NCBI GenBank assembly: GCA_025355385.1
Contig: JANXZS010000217.1
Coordinates: 1 to 64,000, forward strand
Length of the DNA: 64,000 bases
Direction of reading: 5' to 3'
Origin: Acidobacteriaceae bacterium
Lineage (GTDB): Bacteria > Acidobacteriota > Terriglobia > Terriglobales > Acidobacteriaceae
Shown here: in pieces, positions 34,499-43,109 of the stretch
Layout: each line of letters begins with the position of its first letter
Numbering within the stretch: the first letter of the stretch is position 1
Notes under the pieces: generated by a model
The model's database searches: none
What the model was told of the DNA's origin: nothing
What the model saw: only the letters and a program-made list of their open reading frames with translations
Program-made: the position numbers and the translations under genes

Positions 34499-36283
34499 AT
34501 GGGGCAGACTTTCACCATAGGTATCGGAGGCGCGGCCGGCCAGGGCGTGGCCACGCCAGGCGACATATTCGCAAAGATATTCAGCCGCCGTGGGCTGCAC
34601 GTAAATGCCTACAACGCGTACCAGTCGATCATTCGCGGTGGACACACCTTTCTGACGGTGCGCACCGGTTCTGGCAAGGTTACAAACATGGGGGATCGGA
34701 TGGACCTGCTGATCCCGCTGAATCAAGACACGATGAATCGCCACCTGGACTTACTAACCGCGGGAGGAGCATGCCTGTACAACGCGGACGCGATCAAGCC
34801 GGGTACGGCCGCCGATGGGGTACAACTTTGTCCGTTGCCGGCTTCAAAGCTGGCGGATATCAGTCGGAACAAGGTGGCGCAGAACACGCTGGCCATCGGC
34901 GCAGCGCTGAGCATGGCGGGCATTGGATTTCAATCATTTGAGAGCGTGCTGCGCGAGCAGTTCAAGAATAAAGAAGACGCGGTGATCGCGGAAAACATCA
35001 AGCTGGCGTGGGCGGGGTACGACTACGCCACGCAGAACTTCAAGCCGTTTGCCAATCCGGTTCCCATGACGGACAACCGCTATGCACTGCTGAGCGGCAA
35101 TGCGGCGATGGCAATGGGCGGCGCGGCAGCGGGAGTGAAATTTTACTGCGCGTACCCGATGAGTCCGGCGACCGGCGTTCTGCACTGGATGGCGTCACAC
35201 GCGCGACAGGCCGGGATCATGGTTCGGCAGGCGGAAGATGAAATTGCCGTAATCAATATGGCAATCGGGGCGGCAAATGCGGGGGTGCGGTCGATGTGCG
35301 CGACCTCTGGCGGCGGTTTTGCGCTGATGAGCGAAGGGCTGGGACTGTCGGCCATGATGGAGACTCCCGTAGTAGTGATCGACTGTCAGAGGGCGGGACC
35401 GTCGACCGGTGTTCCCACTAAGACGGAGCAGGGCGACCTGTGGCAGATGCTGGGTGCGGCGTTTGGAGATTATCCGCGGGTAATCGCGGCACCGCTCGAC
35501 ATTGCAGATTGCTTTACGCTGATGCCGGAGATTTTCAATGTCTCGGACCGGTTTCAGATTCCTGCAATTGTACTGTGCGACCTGCTGCTATCAGAGGGCA
35601 GGCTGAGCGTGGATCCCAAGGTGCTCGACTTCAATCCAACGATCGATCGCGGGGAGCTGATTGCGCAGACGAACGGGACGTCAGCAGAGGATGGCGGCTA
35701 CAAGCGCTACAAGATTACGGAGAGCGGAGTTTCGCCACGGGCGCTACCCGGGCTGGAGGGGTACATCCACACGCTTTCAAGCGATGAGCACGACGAAGAT
35801 GGAGTGCTGATCAGCGATGAATACACGAATGCGGCCAAGCGGCGCGCCATGATGGAAAAGCGCATGCGCAAGGTGCAGGGTATCGAAGCCATGGTTCCGG
35901 CTCCGACTCTGCAAGGCTCGAAGACTGCGGATGTAACGCTCGTTGGATGGGGATCGACGCAGGGGGTAATCGAAGAAGCCCGCGAGATCCTGCTGGAACA
36001 GGGGATCACCGCCAACCAGTTGCAGATACGCTGGCTGGTTCCGCTGCACGGAGAGGCAATTCTGGAAATTTTGAAGGACTCCCCGCACACGATTATTGTC
36101 GAGAATAATTATAGTGGCCAATTTGCGCGCTACTTACGCAGTGAAACCAGCTTCGTGCCCAATGGGCACATTCGCAAGTACGATGGCGAGCCGTTCATGC
36201 CGCACCACATAGTTGAAGCAGTGAAGGAGCAGCTGGCGGGCAAGTCAACACTCTCGGTTCCGATGCACGAAATTATGGTTTAG
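34499..36283 (+). CDS. korA: 2-oxoglutarate:ferredoxin oxidoreductase, fused gamma-alpha subunit
   Basis: A 594-aa subunit. Residues 1-190 are the gamma domain (GIGGAAGQGVATPGDIFAK, NAYQSIIRGGHTFLTVR). Residues ~195-560 are the alpha pyrimidine-binding and transketolase-C-like domains (AMAMGGAAAGVKFYCAYPMSPATG; SGGGFALMSEGLGLSAMMETPVV). With KorB it oxidatively decarboxylates 2-oxoglutarate to succinyl-CoA, reducing ferredoxin, or runs in reverse. AGGAG precedes ATG 34499. korB follows after 12 bases. The substrate could be another 2-oxoacid, but the two-gene gamma-alpha plus beta layout without a 4Fe-4S delta subunit fits the Kor group. Confidence 0.92.
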   Translation: MGQTFTIGIGGAAGQGVATPGDIFAKIFSRRGLHVNAYNAYQSIIRGGHTFLTVRTGSGKVTNMGDRMDLLIPLNQDTMNRHLDLLTAGGACLYNADAIKPGTAADGVQLCPLPASKLADISRNKVAQNTLAIGAALSMAGIGFQSFESVLREQFKNKEDAVIAENIKLAWAGYDYATQNFKPFANPVPMTDNRYALLSGNAAMAMGGAAAGVKFYCAYPMSPATGVLHWMASHARQAGIMVRQAEDEIAVINMAIGAANAGVRSMCATSGGGFALMSEGLGLSAMMETPVVVIDCQRAGPSTGVPTKTEQGDLWQMLGAAFGDYPRVIAAPLDIADCFTLMPEIFNVSDRFQIPAIVLCDLLLSEGRLSVDPKVLDFNPTIDRGELIAQTNGTSAEDGGYKRYKITESGVSPRALPGLEGYIHTLSSDEHDEDGVLISDEYTNAAKRRAMMEKRMRKVQGIEAMVPAPTLQGSKTADVTLVGWGSTQGVIEEAREILLEQGITANQLQIRWLVPLHGEAILEILKDSPHTIIVENNYSGQFARYLRSETSFVPNGHIRKYDGEPFMPHHIVEAVKEQLAGKSTLSVPMHEIMV

Positions 36284-36295
36284 GAGAAGATTCAA

Positions 36296-37192
36296 ATGGC
36301 GACTGATGTAATAACTCCGAAGCAGATGGTGATGGCGGATTTGAAGGGGCGAGTGGATCCGGACTGGTGTCCGGGATGCGGTGATTTCGGTGTTCTCGCC
36401 GCCGTGCAGAAAGCCCTCATCGATCTGCAGATTCCTAAACATGAAGTAGTGGTGGTCAGCGGTATTGGATGTTCGTCAAATCTTCCCGGATTTATCAACA
36501 CGTACGGCATGCATACACTGCATGGCCGCTCACTGCCGGTGGCAACTGGCGTGAAGTTGGCGAACCACGGCTTGACGGTCCTGGTAACGGGCGGCGACGG
36601 CGATGGCTTCGGAATTGGCTGCGGGCACTTCGTACATACCATGCGGCGCAATATGGATCTGCTGTACATCGTGATGGACAATCAGATTTATGGCCTGACG
36701 ACGGGCCAGACATCGCCCACCAGCCGCAAGGGCATGAAGACCAAAAGCATGCCCTATGGAAGCATCGAGTCTCCGCTAAACCCGATATCGCTGGCGCTCT
36801 CGGCGGGGGCGACGTTTGTCGGTCGAGGATTCAGCGGCGAGCAGAAGCATCTGACAGAGCTGATCAAACAAGGCATCCAGCATAAAGGTTTTTCGTTCCT
36901 GGACGTGTTCAGCCCGTGCGTCACCTACAACCACGACAACACGTTTCCCTGGTTTCGTCAGCGCGTCAAGAAGCTGGAAGACGATGCTGCCTACGACTCG
37001 GCAGACTGGTCGAGCGCGATGGAGAAATCGCTGCTGTGGGGTGATGAGATCCCCATCGGCAAATTCTTCGAGCGCACGGACTTACCGTCTTTGCAGGAGG
37101 CGGAACCGGTGCTGGACGCTGGTCCGCTGGTGCACCAGCCGACCCGTATTCCACCCGAGGTGGCGAGTAAATTTATCGACGAACTGATGTAG
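36296..37192 (+). CDS. korB: 2-oxoglutarate:ferredoxin oxidoreductase, beta subunit
   Basis: A 298-aa thiamine-diphosphate-binding subunit. The N-terminal DWCPGCGDFGVLAA contributes cluster Cys residues and SGIGCSSNLPGF is typical. The TPP/Mg motif is VTGGDGDGFGIGCGH with a following NQIYGLTTGQTSPTS. Together with korA it forms the complete two-subunit enzyme. AGGAG lies 10 bases before the start. Cytoplasmic; it works with SucCD (54.4-56.5 kb) in the lower TCA cycle. Confidence 0.94.
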   Translation: MATDVITPKQMVMADLKGRVDPDWCPGCGDFGVLAAVQKALIDLQIPKHEVVVVSGIGCSSNLPGFINTYGMHTLHGRSLPVATGVKLANHGLTVLVTGGDGDGFGIGCGHFVHTMRRNMDLLYIVMDNQIYGLTTGQTSPTSRKGMKTKSMPYGSIESPLNPISLALSAGATFVGRGFSGEQKHLTELIKQGIQHKGFSFLDVFSPCVTYNHDNTFPWFRQRVKKLEDDAAYDSADWSSAMEKSLLWGDEIPIGKFFERTDLPSLQEAEPVLDAGPLVHQPTRIPPEVASKFIDELM

Positions 37193-37276
37193 ACGGCGAT
37201 TCGACGGGTGTCCTAGGTGGGCTGGCTAACGTGGCTGCCAGCCCAAAACTTTTTGCATATTAGGTGGGCGAACTCA

Positions 37277-39517
37277 TTGAGCACTGGCTGCGGTAAGCAG
37301 ACGATTGCTACGCTGATGGTGGCAGCTATCTGGGCTCTCTCCTTTGAAAGTCCGCGAATCGCGGCACAACCTGCGGCGGCCAACGCGCCGACGCAGAGAT
37401 CTTCCCCCGAAGACTGGCCCGTGTACGGTGGGCAGGCCGCCGGAGATCACTACTCCTCTCTCAAGCAAATCAATCGCGAGAATGTCGCCCGGCTCGAGGT
37501 GGCGTGGAAGTTCGACACCGAAGAACAAGGCGGGACGCAGGCCAGCCCCATCATCGTTGGCCGTGTTCTGTATGCGTATACGCCTAGTCAAAAGGTAATT
37601 GCCCTCGATGCTGCCACCGGCAGGTTGCTGTGGAAGTTCGACTCCGGCATTGTCGGCACCCAGCCCGCACGGGGGCTCGCGTATTGGACAGACGGAAGAG
37701 AGCGCAGAATTCTGGCCGGAGTAATGAATTATCTTTACGCACTCGATCCGGCAACTGGTAAAGCAATTTCCAGCTTTGGCGAAGCCGGCAGAATCGATCT
37801 TCGCAACGATCTCGGCGGCGATGCAAGCAAGCACACGGTGGCCATCACTACACCGGGAATTGTTTATCGAGACCTGGTGATCGTCGGATTTCGCGCGCCG
37901 GAAGAGCCTCCGGCACCCCGAGGCGACATACGGGCCTACGACGTCAAAACGGGGAAGCTTCGCTGGAGTTTTCACACAATTCCGCATCCCAACGAGTTGG
38001 GCTACGAGACGTGGCCGAAGAATTCGTGGGAACACATGGGGGCGGCAAACAACTGGGCGGGCATGGCGCTGGACGAGCGGCGCGGTATCGTCTATGCGCC
38101 CACTGGTTCCGCGGTCGCTGACTTCTATGGAGGAGACCGGGTTGGCGATAATCTTTTTGCCGACACGCTGCTGGCTCTGGACGCGGCAACCGGACAGCGC
38201 ATCTGGCACTTTCAGGGCGTTCATCACGACATCTGGGACCGCGACTTCCCCAGCCCGCCCGCGCTGGTTACGCTTACCCATGAGGGCACCCGCGTAGATG
38301 CGCTGGCGCAGACGACCAAGCAAGGCTGGCTCTATCTCTTTGACCGGGTGACGGGCAAGCCGCTCTTCCCGATTGAGGAGCGTAAATATCCAGCGAGCGA
38401 CGTGCCGGGTGAAGTGAGTTCCGCGACACAGCCGCATCCCCTGAAGCCACAACCATTCGCGAGGCAACTGCTCACGGTGGACATGCTGACGGAGCGCACG
38501 CCGGAGGCTCACGCCTGGGCTGTAAAAGAGTTCGGCACATTTCGCAGCGGGGGCCAGTTTTTGCCGCTGAGTGTGGATAAGCAGACGGTAGTCTTCCCCG
38601 GATTTGACGGCGGAGCGGAATGGGGCGGACCGGCGGTTGATCCCAGCACTGGCGTCCTGTACGTGAATGCAAACGATCTCGCGTGGACTGGCGGCCTTGT
38701 CGAGAACAAGCTGTCGGCGGAGATCGGCAAGGATGTGTATCAGAACCGCTGCGCGGTCTGCCATGGCGACGACCGCGGCGGCTCTCCACCGGCGTTTCCT
38801 TCACTTGTGGATGTGGACAAGCGGCTGACTCCAGCGCAGATGGCCAACGTTATTCGCCATGGCAGAGGAAGAATGATGGCTTTCGCTGACATCGCAGATA
38901 CGCAGCTGGACACGCTGATCGGGTATCTTCGCGGCGGCACGGAGGGAGAGGTCGCAGCGGCGGGCACTGATACCAGGAAAATAGATACGAAGGAACTATC
39001 TAGCGAAAGACCAGCGGGCACCGAACGGAAAGCAGCAGGCCGGATGGAGCCTGTTGCGGGGAGCGTTGGTGATGAATTCGTGCGGATGAAGTACCGCTTT
39101 ACAGGATATAAAAAGTTTCTTGATCCGGATGGATACCCTGCTGTGGCTCCCCCATGGGGCACGTTGAATGCGATCGATATGAACACCGGCGAGTACCTCT
39201 GGAAGATACCGCTGGGAGAGTATCCGGAACTGGCGGCTAAGGGCATGGCGAACACCGGCACGGAGAACTATGGAGGTCCGATAGTGACGGCCGGGGGCCT
39301 TGTGTTTATTGGAGCCACCATTTACGACAAAAAGATTCGTGTGTTCGACAGCGGGACGGGAAAGCTGCTGTGGCAAGCGGAGCTTCCGTTTGCCGGTGTT
39401 GCCACCCCTGCCACTTACATGATCGACGGCAAGCAGTATGTAGTGATCGCGGCTGGGGGAGGAAGAGACCACCGAGGACCTTCAGGGGGCGTGTACGTGG
39501 CGTTCGCGCTGCCCTGA
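37277..39517 (+). CDS. PQQ-dependent dehydrogenase with inserted cytochrome c domain
   Basis: A periplasmic quinoprotein of ~746 aa. I prefer TTG 37277 because AGGTGGG lies seven bases upstream and the product then opens with a signal peptide (KQTIATLMVAAIWALSF). The longer frame starts at GTG 37217. The eight-bladed propeller is evident from repeated ALDAATGRLLWKFD, YALDPATGKAIS, LLALDAATGQRIWHFQ and DMNTGEYLWKIPLG blades. A single haem-c motif C-A-V-C-H at residues 492-496 lies in a domain inserted before the last blades, an arrangement of membrane-associated glucose/alcohol-type PQQ enzymes. The substrate is undetermined; no pqq biosynthesis genes are in the window. The 108-bp repeat begins 26 bases after the stop. 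Confidence 0.92.
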   Translation: MSTGCGKQTIATLMVAAIWALSFESPRIAAQPAAANAPTQRSSPEDWPVYGGQAAGDHYSSLKQINRENVARLEVAWKFDTEEQGGTQASPIIVGRVLYAYTPSQKVIALDAATGRLLWKFDSGIVGTQPARGLAYWTDGRERRILAGVMNYLYALDPATGKAISSFGEAGRIDLRNDLGGDASKHTVAITTPGIVYRDLVIVGFRAPEEPPAPRGDIRAYDVKTGKLRWSFHTIPHPNELGYETWPKNSWEHMGAANNWAGMALDERRGIVYAPTGSAVADFYGGDRVGDNLFADTLLALDAATGQRIWHFQGVHHDIWDRDFPSPPALVTLTHEGTRVDALAQTTKQGWLYLFDRVTGKPLFPIEERKYPASDVPGEVSSATQPHPLKPQPFARQLLTVDMLTERTPEAHAWAVKEFGTFRSGGQFLPLSVDKQTVVFPGFDGGAEWGGPAVDPSTGVLYVNANDLAWTGGLVENKLSAEIGKDVYQNRCAVCHGDDRGGSPPAFPSLVDVDKRLTPAQMANVIRHGRGRMMAFADIADTQLDTLIGYLRGGTEGEVAAAGTDTRKIDTKELSSERPAGTERKAAGRMEPVAGSVGDEFVRMKYRFTGYKKFLDPDGYPAVAPPWGTLNAIDMNTGEYLWKIPLGEYPELAAKGMANTGTENYGGPIVTAGGLVFIGATIYDKKIRVFDSGTGKLLWQAELPFAGVATPATYMIDGKQYVVIAAGGGRDHRGPSGGVYVAFALP

Positions 39518-39543
39518 TTATTTAGCTGGTTACGATGGCTAGT

Positions 39544-39651
39544 GCAGAAGCAGGGTTACTGTAAGGTGAACAACTGATCTCTGCAGGCATTTTCATCAAG
39601 AAAATGCCTACATCGCGGACGCTGGATACATCACACTGTCCCTGCTTCTGC
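39544..39651. repeat. 108-bp inverted-repeat element, copy 2
   Basis: Same length as copy 1 (14957-15064) with 9 differences by eye. Here the 12-bp terminal inverted repeats GCAGAAGCAGGG / CCCTGCTTCTGC are perfect. The inner stem AGGCATTTTC-atcaa-GAAAATGCCT is identical to copy 1. TA dinucleotides flank it at 39540-39541 and 39654-39655. It lies between the PQQ dehydrogenase and the convergent ADOP pseudogene. This is the more intact copy. Confidence 0.87.
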
Positions 39652-39880
39652 TTTAAATCGTCTCACACCCAGAGAGTTGTCCTTCTTTACTCTCGGCATG
39701 GACGTACCGCTACTCTGGGCTTATTCGCCATCGGTTGCTATCGGATATTGCGATAGCCGGACTTCGCAGTCGTTTGATGACGTAGCGAGTCGCGTCAAGT
39801 GACAAAGTAAGAAATTCAGCGACACTGGCCGGCTCCAACCCCGGTCTCAAAATCGAAACCGCTGCACGCGGCAACTTGCA

Positions 39881-42506
39881 TCAATTGTTGCGCAGAGCAA
39901 TTATGGGATCGATCCGTTAAGCCCGTCGCGCCGGAATATATCCTGCAAGCAGCGCCACCGCTCCAAGCAAGAGAACCATGCTTAGAAAGGTAGTCGGGTC
40001 AGTGGGAGCCGTTGCGAAGAGCAGCGAGGAAATCAAGCGGGACGCACTGAACGACGCCACCAAGCCGACTGCAATGCCGATCAGCGCCAGCCGCATCGCT
40101 CCAAGCTGAACCCGCGCCTGAGTCGCACCCAGCGCCATGCGTATGCCAATCTCCTGCGTTCGCTGCGTAACGGAATAGGAGATAACCCCGTAAATTCCCA
40201 GCGATGCCAGAAACAACCCGAGAATGGCAAAGATGGAGACAAGCAGTACAAAAAAGCGTCGAGGTGAGACGGCGTGATCCACTATCTGTTGGATCGGCCG
40301 GAACTCCGTCGCTGGCTGCCCAGGATTCATCTGCCGAAGCGTGCTCATCACGGTCGTGGCTAGCGTCGCGGGCGGCAGTTTCGTGCGGACCACTAACTGC
40401 GCTCCTTCTGGTCCCTGTTGGGTCGCAGGCAGGTACATTTGCCATCCCGCATTTCCCTCCGCGCTGCTTTCGCGCACATCGGAGATCACGCCAATCACCA
40501 GGGTGTCATTCCCATTCACTTTTGCAATGCGCCCAATGGGGTCTTCGCCCGGCCAAAGTCGATGCGCCACTGTCTCATTGACGATGACAACCTTCGTGCT
40601 TTTGGGGCCATCCTGCCAACCTATGTCACGACCCTTGACGAGGCGCATCCCGATAGCATTTAGGTAACCCGGCGAAACGATGTACACGAAAGTGTCTTGA
40701 AGCTCGCCTTTGCGATACTCCCTTCCCTTAACCGAGATACCCCAGCTCCGATTCCGGCTGAGCGGCAGGTTGTCGGATAACCCTGCACTCTCAATGGCCG
40801 GAATCGCCTCAACGCGATGCAGGATTTCATGCCAAATGGCGCTCCTTTTAGCCGCATCGCCTCCGTCGTCATAATCCAGGCTGATGGCGGCCGCCCGGCT
40901 CGGCTCGAACCCAAGATCGACGTCAAGTACCCGGAGAAAACTGCGCAACAGCAATCCTGCACCCACGAGCAGGACGCAGGCCAGCGCTACCTCAGAGATG
41001 ACCAGCACGGAACGCATCCGCTCATGCTTCCTGCCTTCGCTTGTTCCACGCCCATTGTCTTTTAAAGCATCTTGCAGACTGCCATCGGAGATCTTCAGCC
41101 CGGGAGCGAGCCCGAACAAAATCGCGGTCGCCACTGCAATCAGCAGCGTCCATGCGAGCGCCCTGCCGTCCACACGCACGCTGCTCAGCAACGGCAGAGC
41201 GATCGACCCTTGATGGGCAAGATAGGTAGTGACGGCGAATGCGATTGCAAGGCCAAACACTGTCCCCGCGCCAGACAGCACGAGGCTCTCCGTCAGCAGT
41301 TGGCGAATCAGCCGTGCTCTCCCTGCACCCAGTGCACTGCGAAGGGCGAATTCCTGACTCCGCGCAGCCGCACGGGAAAGCAGCAGGTTTGAAAGATTCA
41401 CGCAGACGATCAGCAGAATCAGACCTACGGCGCCCCACAGCACGATCAGTGAGCGCCGAAGTTTGCCACTTACATAGTCCTTCATGCCGATTAGCTTGAC
41501 CTCATAGCCACCGCCATATTCAGGATGTTGGAGACTGAAGGGTAAATGGGGACCAAGGAGATCCGCCTCGGCCTGCGCCTGAGCAAGAGTTGCTCCTGGC
41601 CTCAGACGGCCAACCAGCGCAAGGGTATTTCCCCCGTCGCGAATATCGTTCATGATGACGGGCAAATAGAGATCGGTCTTCGCTCCGGGTGAGAATACTG
41701 AACCGAAATCGAATGCATCCGGCAATATGCCCACTACTGTCGCGGAAGTGCCATTCAGATTGATAGCCTGGCCCACTATTCCGGAGTTGGCGGAAAACTG
41801 CCGCTTCCAGAAAGCCTGACTCAGCATGGCCACAGGCCGGCTATGCGGCAGGCATTCTTCGGTTGTAAACAGGCGACCCAGGGCAGGCTCAACTCCAAGC
41901 GTGCGAAAAAATTTTCCGCCACGCTGAGGCCCGTAATTGTAGCGGCTGGCCACGCCCCATCAGCTTTTAGTTTTCGCTTGAGGAAAAAGCGAAGTAGCCG
42001 GTGACCTCCTGAAAGGAAGAGTTACGTTTTTGAAACTCATCAACGGCATCCGCAGTGTAGGTCATGCTGGATTCGCCGCCCTTTGGGTTTTTAGTAAGGA
42101 TACGAACCAACTGCTGCGGATCGTGAAATGGCAGAGGTCGCAGGAGGATAGTATTCACCACGCTGAAGACCGCGATATTCGCGCCAATGCCCAGCCCGAG
42201 AATCAGCACCGCGATAAGGGTGAAGCTGCGATCGCGGCGCAAGGTGCGCAGGGTGTAGCGCAGGTCCTGCAGCAGTACATCGAGCCAGGGCAATCCCCGC
42301 GCCTCACGCTGCCGCTCCTTCGCCTGCTGCACTCCGCCGAAGCGGATCAGCGCCCGCCGCCGCGCTTCTTTCTGAGGCATGCCCAGGTTTACATTCTCCT
42401 CGGTGGCAAAGTCGAGGTGGGTCGCCATATCCATATCCTGGTCCAGCGGTTCCCGGCGAAAGAAGGATCGCAGACGGTTCAGGGCTTCCCGCAATCCACC
42501 CGTCAT
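39881..42506 (-). pseudogene. ADOP-family permease, broken by four lesions
   Basis: An acidobacterial duplicated orphan permease (MacB/FtsX-like, two FtsX domains, no ATPase partner). ATG 42506 overlaps the padR stop (ATGA). The N-terminal part is readable to SSEN, then TAA (41969-41967) replaces the expected Tyr codon. Conserved sequence continues as KLMGRGQPLQL, needs one base restored to read TGLSVAENFF, and another to enter RTLGVEPALGRLF. The rest is open to ARRA, then TAA (39919-39917) replaces a likely Ser codon before RIDPIIALRNN and TGA at 39881-39883. Two nonsense changes plus two 1-bp deletions make real decay more likely than sequencing error. Restored length would be about 875 aa. 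Confidence 0.85.
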
Positions 42507-42856
42507 CGGATTCCGCCTTGCTGTGCCATGGCGAGTACCCGGCCCATCACACTGGTCAAGCGCTGCCAGTGTGCAGTATCCGCGACGAGTTGTTTCCGAC
42601 CCCTTCTCGTGATTGAGTAAAACTTCGCCTTGCGATTGTTGTCCGAGGTTCCCCATTCAGCGGCGATCCATCCCCGCTGTTGCAGTCGCACTAGTGAAGC
42701 ATAGATGGTGCCCTGGTTCAGCAGAATCTCATCGCCACTCACCTGCTCGATGCGCCGGGCGATGCCGTAGCCATGCTGTGAGCCAATTGTTGCCAGGGTC
42801 TGAAGCACCATCAGATCCAGCGTACCTTGCAGTAGGTCGAGCTTTAATTCCACCAT
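42503..42856 (-). CDS. PadR-family transcriptional regulator of the acidobacterial ADOP pair
   Basis: A winged-helix regulator of 117 aa from ATG 42856, preceded by AGGAGAG. The long frame starts at 42940, but its extra residues are unlike the family. MVELKLDLLQGTLDLMVLQTL, GYGIARRIEQVSGDEILLNQGTIYASL and WGTSDNNRKAKFYSITRRGRKQL are classical PadR segments. Members of this subgroup are encoded directly before ADOP permeases and share a 4-bp ATGA overlap, as here. The regulator looks intact although its permease is broken. It probably represses its own promoter. Confidence 0.93.
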   Translation of the reverse strand: MVELKLDLLQGTLDLMVLQTLATIGSQHGYGIARRIEQVSGDEILLNQGTIYASLVRLQQRGWIAAEWGTSDNNRKAKFYSITRRGRKQLVADTAHWQRLTSVMGRVLAMAQQGGIR

Positions 42857-42878
42857 TCGGCTCTCCTGTGCGAATCCC

Positions 42879-42890
42879 ACATAAGTATGT
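42879..42890. promoter_or_regulatory. Candidate PadR operator
   Basis: The palindrome ACATA-ag-TATGT lies 22 bases upstream of the PadR start codon. PadR proteins often bind ATGT/ACAT-type palindromes in their own promoters. Assignment rests on position and symmetry only. Confidence 0.42.
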
Positions 42891-43109
42891 TCCAAGTTGT
42901 GTGGGATTGCCACAGGAAAGAACGGGCACTTCGGAATCAACTGACTTTAGGCACATTGGAATTTGCGCGAGTTTCTGGCCTTCTTCGTCGAGCGTTCCAA
43001 AGGAGAGTGGAGCCTTCTCAGTCTCTAGGCTTTTTTTCGACGTCGGCACCCCAACGCTGAGACTGGTTGCCGTTGACTTCGGTCGAAACACCGTGTTCCA
43101 TGAGAATCA

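Noticed and set aside
37274-38764. 496-codon open frame on the minus strand
   Set aside because: It lies wholly antisense to the PQQ dehydrogenase, whose propeller repeats and haem motif are unmistakable. The antisense product has no recognisable domain.
41900-42000. Sequencing error as sole explanation for the broken ADOP permease
   Set aside because: Two lesions are base substitutions creating TAA codons far apart, which indel-type sequencing errors do not explain; reads are still needed to settle the two 1-bp deletions.
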